A stretch of 64,000 nt of DNA from Phytoseiulus persimilis (GCA_037576195.1 CM075102.1:20642745-20706744), one strand, 5' to 3'; shown: positions 48,429 through 60,232, numbered from the stretch's first letter. Notes: a model not told the origin generated them from the sequence alone. Made by a program: numbers and translations.

Positions 48429-51400
48429 TCATTCGGGCCGGTCCGCCCACGGGACGAAGTTGAAAGCCTTCATCGCAGAGCACGCTATCCGTGGGTTGAA
48501 GAAGCCGTCATTGCGATCGAAAGCTCGTTCCTGGACCCTCTGAATGTTATCACCGTTATCACATATTAGTCGCGAAAGAGTCATCCGGCGTATGCTCTGA
48601 AGCTGATCCTTTGTGAATCGAACATTGGGGTCGTCGGTCTCATAGAAGAAGCGATCGCTCTTCTTGAGTGTTTCGAACTGTCTGCCGATGATGCAGTTGA
48701 ACGTTGGTCCTACGAGAGCGCCGCGCTCCGAGCTTTCAGCCAATCCGCCCGTGAACAAATCCACGTCATCCACGTGCATGTAGAGCTCAGCGAGCCGTTG
48801 ACGAAGTGGTTCCGCTATCTCTGCCAGGTCGGAAAACCTTCGCGCCCTTCCGAGCCCACACAGTTCTCTGTACGCGTTGTATCCTGGAAGACCGTGGTCT
48901 CGACTCTTTGGATGTTCAGGGCGACAAGGTCCAAGCCAGAGAAAGATTTCAATCGCTCTTGGAACAGATGATCGGTGACTTCTTCTGTGACCGTATTGTC
49001 GGATTTCCGCATTGACACCGAAACCAGCCCGCGGGAGCATTTTGTCGATGGCGCCGGCTTCGTACAGCATGTCCGAGTTGAAGAAGCCTCTGCGGAGTCT
49101 GAGGGTCTCGTTACGGTCGGCGTAGTTCTCGCCCAACAGTTTGAAGAACGGCGCGATTAAGGAGTGGCCGAATCTGAACGCGGCCGCGCCGAATTCGTTG
49201 AAAATCGTGGGCTCAGTCTCGGGATCGTAGGTTTTGGCATACCCTGAGGGAACCAGGTCGAGATGGTACTTCGCCATGGCGGACCTACCGATAACCCGGG
49301 GGAGGAACTCTCCGTACGTTATTCGCTGCATCACGGCGGAAACGATTCGAACGACCCTCCTGGAAGAGTTTCTCGTCATTCCAATGAGGATTCACCCGAC
49401 TCAGGCCGTCCACGAAGAAGTTGTGAGCGCGGACGAAAAGAGTGTGCATCGTTGCCAAACCTGGCTGTTCGGAGGCTCGATCGTCTCCTGCAGCGAAACA
49501 GACCCCGGAGCGTGCGCGACACTCTTTGTGGTTCGTGGTCTGCGGCAATAGCGGCTTCCCACCGACCGAGCTTTTCGGTCACGTTCAAAACGACCACCGG
49601 CGAAAGTCCGAAGCCGCCGCATCTGGCACACGGTGGAACCGTAAACGTTCGAGGCGTCGACAAAAAAGCAGTGACCCGTTTCACCTGCTCTCTCGGTCCC
49701 GAAGAGCCCCCTGCGGCCATCGAGCGGATGAAGCTGATGCAGTTGTCGGAATCCCGTCGGGGAGTTTTTCGGGGGAAAAAATGATCCTCGCGTGGGATCG
49801 GGATCGGGGGAATCGGTCGGCACTCGGGATGGGACAGTCAAGGCGGAAGTCACACCGCTTGCAGTAGACGCTCGGCCTGGTGGGGACCTCGGCCATCGGA
49901 GTGAGCGTCAGATCGTGATCCAGAAACTGTCCCCACTGCATGAGGGCGAGAGAATACCTGCTTGTTTGCCTCGGGCGCGTCCCGTAGTGCATGTGCTGGT
50001 GGAAACCAACCGAGGAGTGTGGGCAGCGGTTTTCCCGTGACGCTCAACGATCTCATCTTGGAGACACCGTCGTCGTAGCTCGCGCGCGCGAGGCGGGAGA
50101 AGCTCGAGGAGGATTTGCCGAGATGTGGCGAGCGGAGATTGTTGCACCAGCCGGTGGATGCTCCGATACTTCGTTGTGTTGTCGCAAGGCAGCATCGTTT
50201 CGTCGCATTCTTGGTCGAGCGGTGGGCGTGCCGGGCTGGACTGCATCGAGCTTCGTGGATGCAGCGACGGCGGGATCGTTGTACTGCTCGTCGTCCCGCT
50301 CGGAGATCTCCAGAGTGCCTCCGAGAATGGGCGGATCGTTTTCACTGTGGTTCTGCAGCTGTGTCGGCGTCGACTCCGAGGTCCGTTGCCTCCGGCTGCT
50401 CCGTGGCGGCCGGCGACCGCCAAGGCTCGAGGTCGACCCGAGGTATGGTCTTGCAATGTTGATTCGCGTTCAAGAAGTCGTCCGCCATCAGAGTTGAGCT
50501 CGGCTGGATGAGATGGCCGTGATCCGAATTGTCGCACAAGAGCCGCGCGAGCGAAGTTTTCCGAATTTCGAGAAGTTGGCTTTCGGAGAACCTCGACGAT
50601 GGAATATCGTGCTCGTAGAAAGAACCGATCACCGTTCTTGAGTCTCTGGAACTGCTGCGCCAGGAGACAAGCGAACGTTTGGACCGAGCAGGGCACCATC
50701 AACAGGATTTTCCGCGAGTCCTCCTAGTAGCAAATCAATGTGCCTCGACATCGTCGTACAGCTCCATGAGCTTCTGTGCTGCAGAAGTCGACATGACGCC
50801 CCCGAGGTCGGCCTCGCGGTTCAGGATCGGCTGCAGTTTGCAGAAGAGCCGGTACTCTGCATACGGTGCCAGACCGTGGTCCCCGACCACGTTGAATGAG
50901 GACCGCGATCGGGTCGGGCCCGCTTCGCGGCCAAAGATGGTCTGGCCATTTCCGGCACGATGTACACGTCGTGGGGCTGCGCTTCTTGGTCACCAATCCT
51001 AGCAAAACCTCATCGAAGCTTGTCGGCTAGCACGTGCGGGTCGTAGAACGTCTCGGTCATCTCCACCTGTCCGGTTTTGTGAGACTCCGTAGGAAACAGA
51101 TCCAAGTGCGAAGGCATCATGGAGAGGACGAAGTTAAGGACAGCCGTTGCGGCTTCGTTCGTCGTTGATGGATCGGTTTCGATGCTGTAGCTGGATGAGT
51201 AACCTGATGAGCGCGGGGGACAGCTGATACTGCTCCATGATTTTTCCGATCTCCGAGTAGCGTCGGAAGGATTTCAGAGTAAACTATGTGCTGTAGTTCG
51301 GCAATGACAATGCGGTCGAGCTTCCTCGAAGGTCCTGTTATCTTTCCAGTGAGGATTGAGACGAGTCAGAAACGGAAGCCACACGATTGTGTTCGCGGAG

Positions 51401-52480
51401 CCAGAAGATGACGTGCATGGCGGCCAATCCCGCGTTCTCGTTTCGCTCGAGCATCCCCAGTGAGAAAACAGTCTTCGCCGTTGCAAGCTCCCGGGAGATC
51501 GAGAGTTGGTGGCATGGGGTTCCCGGAACGATGCGATGAGACGAGGAGATTCCCATCTACGAAAGAGCGCAGAGAGTTCGCGGTTGCTTCAGAACTTCCA
51601 TAAATACCCAGATCCGTCCAGGAAAGATGACACAAGGTTCAGCTGACCGCGAGGGCCCCAGCGTACAGCCTGCTCTAACTGCGGGAGCACTCCGTGCATA
51701 TTCAAGACAAGAACGGTCTGCGAAGGCTGGGTCGCTGTGACGGGACGCGTATCGGGAAACACTCGGGGTGAAAATCATCTAAAGCCACACCGCAACACTT
51801 GGGTTGTTCGGCATTCGGTCCGCTGAATGGAGCTGTGTGGGCAATGTCGTTCGCCACGAACTCGGTCATGATAACCGTCGCCAGAGTCACGTGGGACTGC
51901 GGCCGATCTGAGTCAACCTGAGTAGAACTGCATCGATAAGTCTCTCGCTGAGGGCAATGTTGACTTGGTCACAGATTCGACGCGCGGCTCCGAGATTCCG
52001 TCGGCGTATGCAGCGCGGAGGAACGTGGGCGGGCGTGCTCAGTTCGAGCTTCTCCCCTGAGGATGTTCCACGTTGTTACAATGTCCATGTGTAGAACGAC
52101 AAGCGGGCTCATGCCTCAAGGTTCACCCATCCATATCTGCGAAGCGGACAAGCGGGCTCGATCCTCATGGACACTCCTCCTGCAGACTAGTGCCGCTCAC
52201 GTTGACCTGAGCCAGTAGATCCGTAAAGGTCTCAGCACCAGCCGAGGAGACATGGAGCTTCGCTGAGACCAGCTGTCGCGTGACTTCTTCAACAGTCGAA
52301 GCTGTTACTCGAGATATTCGAGATCCTTGAACCTTCACCTCGACTCATGAGAATCACCGAATCGGGACTTTTCTCGGGAAGGAACACTGATTCCAGAATT
52401 CTCTTCGCTCGCTTCTCAGACTCTCGGTCTCGGCGCGAATTTTGAGGGCGTAGTTGACTTCGCGGTCGATGATCAGCTCC
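48429..52480 (-). pseudogene. DBLOX-like double heme-peroxidase gene, about a dozen frame changes
   Basis: Two animal heme-peroxidase domains lie head to tail on the minus strand. Domain 1 (about 52480-50342) shows CNNVEHPQG, AAYADGISEPR, HPECFPI, SFLDGSGIYGS, CFLTGDARA, FWLREHNR and LNPHWKD. Domain 2 (about 50330-48429) shows [66 protein letters not shown]-like [45 protein letters not shown] and ends PWADRPE-stop. Order and linkage match arthropod DBLOX, whose first domain has lost catalysis. Here too the domain 1 distal site reads TEFVAND where active enzymes have GQFLDHD, so Gln, heme-linking Asp and distal His are replaced; domain 2 keeps them. The frame changes about every 50-200 bases (for example near 49000 and 48905, which restore each other), with no introns to explain it. 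Either a young pseudogene or local sequence errors. Confidence 0.85.
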
Positions 52481-53160
52481 CTCAAGCTCATGATGGAGCG
52501 TCGTTCTCTTCCGACGCGAGAATGACGTGCCTCAGTGCAAAACTGCTGTCACGAGAATGCTCACCGAGACGGAGCCCACGAAGGGTACGAGGTAGGAGGG
52601 CCAGCGTATAGACGGCATCCTGACACACCTTGAAACTGTAGGATTGCCAGCAGGGGATCTTACGGCCCGAACCGCGCGCGAGGAACGACCGGTTGGCTTG
52701 AACTCTCGAGCGATGTGCCCCGATTCGACGTTGCACCTGATAAGCACTCGGAACGTCCTCTCCATCGGCCAGCGGCTGTGAGGGGAATTCGGTGTGCGGT
52801 TGGTCTACTGGGCTCGCCCACCACCAGAGCGCCGAGGGTTGTTGAAAAACAGTCTCACCCCCCACCGGAACCTCAACCTCGGACCTTGATGATGACGGTT
52901 TTTGGGTTCTCGAAAACCGCATCGTCGGATTTCAGGCTTGAAGACCACTCCAGCCGACAGAATTCTGGAATTCGAGCCGAGCTCCCGTTTGGTTCGTTGT
53001 AACCCACTTTATTGTGAACACTCTAAACCTGTGGTTCTCAAACTCCACTGACAGACCCATCTTCGTCTCTGTTGGACTACCGTACCCCGGGGTTCGATCG
53101 CCGACCAGCGATTTCGTGAAGCGATTCGGGGCCAATCTGACCATACTTCTCCAACACATG
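52481..53160. other. spacer 5' of the peroxidase, no gene recognised
   Basis: An open minus-strand frame at 52488-52922 could be an N-terminal extension or leader of the peroxidase gene, but it has no domain or signal peptide I can support. The boundary between peroxidase N-terminus and spacer is not sharp. Confidence 0.35.
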
Positions 53161-53164
53161 GAGG

Positions 53165-54150
53165 GGTGATTCAGGGACCAATCTTACCAGTACTTTCTAA
53201 GTCTGGAGGAGTGATTCCAGGACCAATCTTACCATTACTTTTAAAGTCTGGAGGGGTGATTCCGGGACCAATCTTCCATTACTTTTCAAAATCTGGAGGG
53301 GTGATTCCGGGACCAATCTGAGCATTACTTTCCAAGTCGGAGGAGTGATTCCGGGACCAGTCTTACCATTACTTTCCAAGTTTGGAGGGGTGATTCCGGG
53401 ACCAATCTTCCCATTACTTTTCAAATCTGGAGGGGTGATTCCGGGACCAATCTGAGCATTACTTTCCAAGTCCGGAGGAGTGATTCCGGGACCAGTCTAC
53501 CATTACTTTCCAAGTTTGGAGGGGTGATTCCGGGACCAATCTTACCATTACTTTTCAAGTCTGTAGGGGTGATTCCGGGACCAATCTGAGCATTACTTTC
53601 CAAGTCTGGAGGAGTGATTCCGGGACCAGTCTTACCATCACTTTCCAAGTTTGGAGGGGTGATTCCGGGACCAAATCTTCCAATTACTTTCCCCGTCTGG
53701 AGGGGTGATTCCGGGACCAATCTGAGCATTACTTTCCAAGTCTGGAGGAGTGATTCCGGGACCAATCTGAGCATTACTTTCCAAGTCTGGAGGAGTGATT
53801 CCGGGAACAGTCATACCATTACTTTCCAAGTCTGGGAGGGTGATTCCGGGACCAATCTGACCTATGCTCCGAGTCGTGGACAGTGATTCCGTGAACAAAC
53901 TGACCATTTCCTGAGCTGGGGGCTAATTCTTGGAGCAATCTGATTATACTTTTCTGGGTACAAAAAAGTGATTCCGGTGTCTAGCTGACCATACTTTCCG
54001 AGGTCCATGGACGTGATTTTAGAGTCGATCCGACTGACCTTCTCGAAGGTATGGAACTGATTCGGGACTCAGTCCATCCATTCTCTCCGGGCTCTATGGG
54101 AGTGGTTCCAGGATCGACCTGACCATACTTCTGTGGGTCTATTGGAGTGA
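53165..54150 (-). repeat. 45-bp minisatellite array, locus 2, reverse orientation
   Basis: The same unit as at 3.6-4.9 kb, here as its reverse complement (ggaggggtgattccgggacc, then caatct...attactttccaag). About 16 good copies run to about 53860, followed by four or five longer, diverged copies to about 54150. Unit lengths vary by one to a few bases, so no frame stays open through the array. Confidence 0.88.
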
Positions 54151-54159
54151 CCCGCCGGC

Positions 54160-54620
54160 CCCGCTGTGCACGGTTGGACGGCAATTCCCTGGCATCGAGG
54201 CTCTTTCTCCACTGGGTCAGTATCATTCCTGAGACTATCTCCTCATCCGGTTCATTGGTACGTGTTGTCATGGTCAGATGGACTCCGAAAAACAACTCCT
54301 CAAAATCCGGGAAGTATGGTCAGGTCGATGCTGGGGTCACTCCTCCAGACTCGAACGAGTATGCTCAGAATGGTTTCGGAATAACCTCTCCAGGTTCGAA
54401 AAAGTATAATCAGTCTGGTCTCGGAATCACCCCTCTAGACTTGGAGAGAGTATGGTCCGATTGGTCCTGAAATCAATCCTCCAGACTTGGAAAGTAATGG
54501 TCAGATTGGTTTCGGAATCAACCCCTCCAGATTGGGAAGTAATAGTCAAATTCGTCCCGGAATAACCCCCTCCGGACTTGGCAAGTGATGGTCAGATTGG
54601 TCCCGGAATCACGCTATAAA
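54160..54620 (+). repeat. 45-bp minisatellite array, locus 3, forward orientation with shared flank
   Basis: Begins with the flank found at other loci (cggttgg...ccctggcatcgagg, then ctttctccactgggtcag, 54171-54220), then about seven diverged forward copies (54290-54615). Together with locus 2 it forms a divergent pair around the flank at about 54.15-54.25 kb. Confidence 0.8.
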
Positions 54621-57600
54621 TAGGATCCACCAACATGGACGCTTAAGAAGTATGAATCATGACTCACTCAGAGACATTGCTCCCGGGGCGGCGCTACCCT
54701 CCTACCGTACTAAAAGAATGGGAAACGCGAATTCCCGCTGCGGTGTATTACGCCGAGAATTTCGATTTTTTCTCTCCCGTTGAGGATAGTCAGCATCGTG
54801 ATTACGGAACAGCTGCTGAAAAAGAGCCTGAAACAGGATCGGCATCCTCGAAATTTCGAGACGAGACGGGGCAACGAGAATTCTTGAACTCTGAAATTCC
54901 TCTCGTGAAGAGCATCAGCATCTCCAAGAATCACGTTCGGCAACTCGAGAAAACACCCAGCTACCCGGAAACCCTACCCGTCAGAGACATGATCCAGCTC
55001 TCTGCTGCAACCCAGACTTCGAGGAGATCAAGCTCGTGTCGGAAATCCGCGTGGGTCTAGTAGGGCCCAATACTGCAGAACTTGCGGCATTGTGCTTCGC
55101 GTTCACCCTTCCAGCACAACGAGGGTGGTTTTGCCGCTGCCGCCGGCGCCGTTTCTGAGCGAACGTAGTACGAGTACGATGAGCATGGTTGTGAATTTGT
55201 CACGGTGTTTTTGAGCGGAAATTACACGGCGAAGTCACGGCGTCTTTCTGCGCGGCAGTGAATCGTGGATACTTCGAGTTTTCTGCGACACAGAGTTCGA
55301 AGAAGAAAGCAATGACTCAGTCAGATTCTACATTGGGTTAAACCGCACGCAAGAGTATCTGGTGGAATCGAGATGCCCGTTGTCAGACTTCCTCTGCCTT
55401 CTGGTATAGCAGGCTGTGCATGGAGAGGTCGCTCTCCTTGATGGGTTGGCGATCGTCCCGGAACATGTCTGTATACTGACTGAAGGAACGATCTGCCGAA
55501 TATTGACAAGCACGCTCAAACAAATGAAAGCGATTTTCGCAAGCTCTGGGAAGCGCTCTGCGGCTTTCCCCCCGAACGTCATGGGTTGAGACGATGGAAC
55601 GAGTTCCTCCACGTGTTCGTGTGGGCCAAGTTTCCTCGTGGCGACGCAAAACGTCAAGCCATTCTATCTGCACATCAAAGACGTATTCGTGAAGGTTCGC
55701 TTGCACATCACATACTCAAAAAGGGTGCGTTTTGCCATCGAATGCGATGCGAACTTTGTTAACTGACTGTGATATTAGCTGTGATTTAATATCGCGGGGC
55801 TCGAGAAGAAGCTCGGAGAACATCCGCCTGATTCGAACTAAAACTCCTTGTCTTCCTCTCGGCTGAATGAGTTGCGGGATTGCTTAGATGATGCACGTGA
55901 TCCATCGCAGCGTTGGACGAAATATTCCATCTTGTTGAACTGGAACGGGATGGAGCTTCTAATGTTTGCCCAACGGAGGTCATCAGTGGCTTTCAAACGG
56001 CGGATTGCTCGGTAAAACAAGTGAACGAACCTGCTCCAGCGAGCCGCTTCGCGCCAAGGAGCCTCCGCGATGGGAAATTTCTGGCTGAAATTATCCAGTG
56101 GGGATAAAAGACGTCGGAAATCGTGGCGCCCCGCGAAATTCACGACATCTTGAAAAATCACGGGGTTTTGTCGCAACCGTGAGTCCCATGCTGGATTCAC
56201 AGCCCTATAACGATGAGGCATCATTTGAGTGATCACTCGGTTTGCTCGCAAACGAGGAACGCGTGATAGATAGCTTTGTGTTCCTCCGGAGTCACTCAGT
56301 TCGGAATGCACGATCTTCATCTGTCGGAAAGTCGGTGAGGAACAACTCTGAGCATATCTGTCATCGTCGTGATTCAGACGGGTTGTTGAGTTCCCGAGTC
56401 TTGGTGTTTGCGGAATGTGGAGATTCTTCATGTCTGTCGACGTCGAGAGTTCGGCGGTTTTTTCAAGTTGAAAATACACTCAGAATGTTCGGAAAGCAAC
56501 GTTTCACTTCTGAGAACCTTAAGGTTTCTTCTCGTATTATCGGATCAATGCGGACCTGCGCGGGTGGATCGCAGGAGGGTTTCTACAGTAGAAGGAGATT
56601 TCGATGGCACATTTTTTCCTAATTCTGAGAATCGTCGACGCGAAACTGGATCATTTCGAGCCGAAAATTCCTCCGTGAATGGAGTCCTAACAGCTGTGAA
56701 GAGACTGGAGCTAGATAAAACAACCACAAGTTCAGTACGAATAATCTACATGCCGCTAAAGGCGTCATGTTTCAAAAGCCTTTCTTCGCAATTCCTGGAA
56801 TTATTATATTCCGGGGAATTCGTACTGTGGGTAGTCTCCTTCTCAGCCGCCGTTTGCCGCATGCATATTTCCGGGTTCCTCAGTGCATGAAAGTACGAGC
56901 TCTAATTCCGAATGTATGAACTTGCGGCAGACATGCAAGAGTGGTTGGCTTGGGAACAGGGAAGCGTATTCATTCTCATATCTTGACTTGATCATCACTG
57001 TAAGAGCACAGGGTTCGTCGATGATTGCTGATTCAGCCGTTTGATTTCGTGTTCTTCGTGGGGCCAATGAACGTCTCTGTAATCAACGTTGCACGAGGAG
57101 GACTTGTTAACAGCTTCGGCAGTTCTTCGCGTTGGGTTTTGAGCTTGGCCGCGTGTTCTTTCGGAATTCTGCCGATAACTTGGACCTCCTGAGGTGAGCG
57201 TTTCCCTCTCGAGATTTCTCTTACTCGAGCTTGAGCCTACGAAAGCGTCAATGACGTTAGCATGTACTTCGAACGCCGTGTCGACTCCGACCCCGCGTGT
57301 GGCGGCTGCAAGTTTCGCAACACAATGGTGCATGCTGGAACTTGATTTCAATGTGGGATATAGGTACCTTTTTGCGGTGAAGCCGGGCTCACCGGATCCT
57401 ACCTTTCGCTTTCTTTTTAGCGCTTTTTCATGATGACTGCTTTCCGTTCTCTGGATTGCCTCCAACCCGGATTCATGTTCCCCCAATATCGAGATCTATG
57501 TGGAAGTGCCGTTATTCATGTTTGCGCGCGATCAGAGGGATCTGCTGCGGACTCTGGCCAAGTTGGCCTTGCAAACCAACCTTGATAGTTCCCGAGAGGG

Positions 57601-57657
57601 TCCCAGGTCTCGTAATGACTCGACTCGGTGACCCCCCAGTGTGCTCCGTATATGGGT
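54621..57657. other. no gene confirmed; several protein-like minus frames
   Basis: Minus-strand frames at 55383-55706 (ending DLSMHSLLYQKAEEV), 55838-56479 and 56995-57486 have protein-like stretches but competing open frames on the plus strand, and no domain or phase-consistent splicing that I could establish. The 56995-57486 frame contains a possible 33-base intron, which is too short to trust. Confidence 0.35.
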
Positions 57658-59009
57658 TCAGATCGGGGGGAAGATGTCGAGTGAGTCGTTGAGAACAGAG
57701 TAGGATGAGGAGTTGTGTACCGAGTCGGATAAGAAGTCGGTAATTGAGTCGGGAAGTATGTCGGATGAGAAGTCGGATAGGGAGTTTGGTGTTGTGTGGG
57801 ATATGGGTTGGGAAGGAAAACGTTGGTTGAGGGACTGGATAGGTGTTGGATACTGGATTGAGTATGGCATCGGGGTTAGGGCGGTGGGGGAATGGTGTAG
57901 GATAGGGAGCTGGATGAGGAGTCGGTACGGATTCGGATAAGGGATGGGGTACAAAGTGGGAAAATGTTGGTAAGGGATTAAGGGGTAGGGTATGGAGTGG
58001 GAAAAAGAGTTGGGTAAGGGGTGGGGTACGGAGTAGGAAAGGCAGTCGGATAAATGGTGGGGTACGGAAGTGGGAAAGGGAGTTGGATGAGGAGTGGGGG
58101 GAAGTGTTGGGTACGGAGTGGGGGGAAGTGTTGGGTCAACGGAGGGGGGGAGTGTTGGGTACGGAGTGGGGGGAAGTGTTGGGTACGGAGTGGGGGGAAG
58201 CGTTGGGGTACGGAGTAGAGGGGGGAAGTGTCGGGTACGGAGTGGGGGGAAGTGTTGGGTACGGAGTGGGTGGAAACGTTGGGTACGGAGTGGGGGAGGC
58301 GTTGGGTACGGAGTGGGCGGAGGCGTTGGGTAAGGAGTGGGCGGCAGCGTTGGGGTAAGGAGTGGGCGGCAGCGTTGGGTACGGAGTGGAATAAGGGTTG
58401 GGGATCTGTGTTGGAGAAGGACTTGTGTACAGAGTCGGATGAGGAGTAGGGTATGGAGTGGGATGGAGGTTTTGGTGATGGGTTGGATGAGGTGCAGGGT
58501 ACTGAGTAGGATGAGGGGGTCGGGCGTGGAATCGTATAGGAGCCGGGTAAGGATTCGGCCGTGGACTTGGGTTAGGAGTCGGGTATGGGTTGGGTACGCG
58601 GTTGGATACGGAGTCGATCGCATTGTTGGGAAGATGTTGTTAGTTATCCAGTACGTGTTTCCGTAGTCATACTGGTCCAACTGTGTTGTTGTGGAATATC
58701 TCAACGTGTTCTGCCCGCGTTGAGTGCCACCTTGACCACCTGAAGAATGTCAAACATATAAGAACAACTCATACGGGATCATCATCATCGCATCAAGGAA
58801 TTGGAGATATCGCTAAAAAACGTGCGATTTGCTTTCGACACCTCGTCATGGATATTTCCTTTGAATGAGGTCCCCTGAAATTCATTCACAAGCTCACCTG
58901 CGTTCCTGTATACAACTCTGGGATAGCACAGATTCCCCGGAGCAGCAGTTGAGGTTCGAGCACCAGCTAATTGGGGCTGATTACACGGATATGAGTTGAC
59001 CATCGCCAT
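57658..59009 (-). CDS. Pro/Thr/Tyr-rich repeat protein, two exons
   Basis: Exon 59009-58898 (ATG context cgcATGG) joins by CAG|GTGAGC to TTCAG an exon starting at 58739, in phase, and stays open to a stop at 57658, giving 397 residues. The start is MAMVNSYPCNQPQ; exon 2 opens GGQGGTQRGQNTLRYS and TTQLDQYDYGNTYWITNN. The rest is low complexity, built on an eight-residue unit TPYPTLPP encoded by a 24-base minisatellite. The cleanest Pro-Tyr periodicity moves between frames: upstream of the array a different frame reads NPYPTPNPSPRPNPYPAP. So repeat slippage has changed the product, or the present frame is a broken version. No signal peptide is seen at this ATG, so an upstream exon may be missing. 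Similar compositions occur in cuticle and mucin-like proteins (inference only). Confidence 0.45.
58060..58400 (-). repeat. 24-bp minisatellite encoding TPYPTLPP
   Basis: Plus strand reads repeated gtacggagtggggggaagtg plus ttgg, about 12 copies, with unit lengths of mostly 24 bases and some of 22-27. The length changes move the frame of the minus-strand protein within the array. Confidence 0.85.
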
Positions 59010-59087
59010 GCGTTGGCCGTTACGCACAAAAGTTTGGGAGAACGGCACAGAGATCTTTATGAACACAAAATATTAATGTATAATTAT

Positions 59088-59837
59088 TTACGCAACGGGC
59101 GACGAAAACCCCCGAAATGGGTCCTCGACGAGATGGTCGGACATCGGTACACGGAATCGTTCTCGGAGATCCGCGCTCTCAGTTTGTTGGTGACTCATGC
59201 TGATAATCTGTGCTGGGGTGGATCTGAGTCTGACCGAACATTCCTGTGGCTTGCCCGCTTCAAATATGTGGGTGCTCATTCACCTGAACCGATCCATCCT
59301 GTAGGATCGTTCGCAACCTCGCTCGGCTCTTCCAAACTTGGTCCGATACTCGTCTGCCGCCGGGACCCACGTTTCGTTGAATCTGATTTTGCGTTTGAGC
59401 TGACGACACACGGTCTCCAGAATTCTGCGTTACACCCTCCAGAGACGCGAGAACTGCCCGAGAGTCGGACTCGCCTGAGGATTTCAGCAGTATTGGATAA
59501 CAGCCACTTTGCACCCACTCGATGGAATTCGCACTCGAAGGAATGCTCAAGTACCTTGCTGAGGAGAGCATATGAGAAGCTGAAGTATGAATAGCCATAC
59601 CAGTGTCATGATCAAGATTGTGAACTCCAGAGAATCGTGCAAAACGCCTTTTCTCGCTTCAGTTTGGAAAACATCGTGACTACACCAAGGAACGAGACAC
59701 GCGAAGTCGTTCTTGAACTGATTCTCAACAGACGCGACTTCCGCTTTCCCACTCTGACTCGGCGATTCGTAAGCTCGCGATGTAAACGGTGGGCCTCCAT
59801 TCCAATAGTCCGGAACTGCAGCGTGAGCGGCTCTCAC
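59088..59837 (-). CDS. single-pass membrane protein, last three exons; 5' end unresolved
   Basis: Exons 59837-59555 (open further 5'), 59474-59284 and 59207-59088 join through AAG|GTACTT to CCTCAG and CAG|GTGAAT to CACAG, all in phase, ending in TAA. The first listed exon carries AVPDYWNGGPPFTSRAYE, then a membrane segment (FTILIMTLVWLFILQLLIC). The following two exons encode a polar tail of about 100 residues (SDSRAVLASLEGVTQNSGD, then MSHQQTESADLRERFRV and ending GFSSPVA). Three junctions agreeing in phase make this a real transcript in my view, although I cannot name the protein. Upstream, a protein-like frame at 60100-59838 may be the preceding exon but no junction joining it in phase was found. 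A plus-strand frame over the same interval (59013-59594) is taken as a shadow. Confidence 0.5.
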
Positions 59838-60100
59838 TGGCTTCTCAAGTCGTTTGGAGCGCCACCGCTCGATAACGATTGGGAATCATCCAAGATAACT
59901 CCCAGGATGTCCGCTGATTCGGAGAGAGACAACATCGGATCCGATTGTTCAAGGATCACCACATCTGGATACGCGGTTTTCGGTTGGGCAACCGTCGGCT
60001 CGCAGTCTACTCGCTCCGTGAGTACAGTATCGAAGTCGTCCACTTCTTCGCGTCCGAGGCAAAAAATGATCCGGGGGGAATCGAAGTGTTCTTCAGGAGC
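59838..60100 (-). other. possible upstream exon of the membrane protein
   Basis: After a potential acceptor (TTAACACCAG at 60101), an acidic, protein-like frame reads PEEHFDSPRIIFCLGREEVD and later DVVILEQSDPMLSLSESADI, ending at TGA near 59834. It abuts the membrane protein exon but in another frame. Either a donor was missed or one base has been gained or lost here. Confidence 0.25.
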
Positions 60101-60232
60101 CTGGTGTTAAATCGGAACTGCATGTACTGTCCAGCACGACGGATGCATTGGCGATCGGGGTTTGGGGAATGAAATCACACTCCATCAATGGCTTGTGATG
60201 AAGCCTGTCTGAAAACATAAAAATGTACAGGC

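Noticed and set aside
48815-49018. Small separate gene in an alternative frame
   Set aside because: Its residues (VTEEVTDHLF, FSGLDLVALNIQR) are the peroxidase sequence read in the neighbouring frame, so it belongs to the broken peroxidase.
53085-53110. tRNA-like T-loop (ggttcgatc)
   Set aside because: No matching T-stem, anticodon arm or acceptor stem around it.
55383-55706. Protein-like minus frame ending DLSMHSLLYQKAEEV
   Set aside because: The opposite strand has an equally protein-like stretch, no family match is known to me, and no splicing could be fixed.
56995-57486. 163-codon minus-strand frame
   Set aside because: Start codon is not ATG and the only possible intron is 33 bases; no domain seen.
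59013-59594. 193-codon plus-strand open frame
   Set aside because: The minus strand over the same interval has three exons with phase-consistent junctions and a membrane helix, so the plus frame is taken as a shadow.
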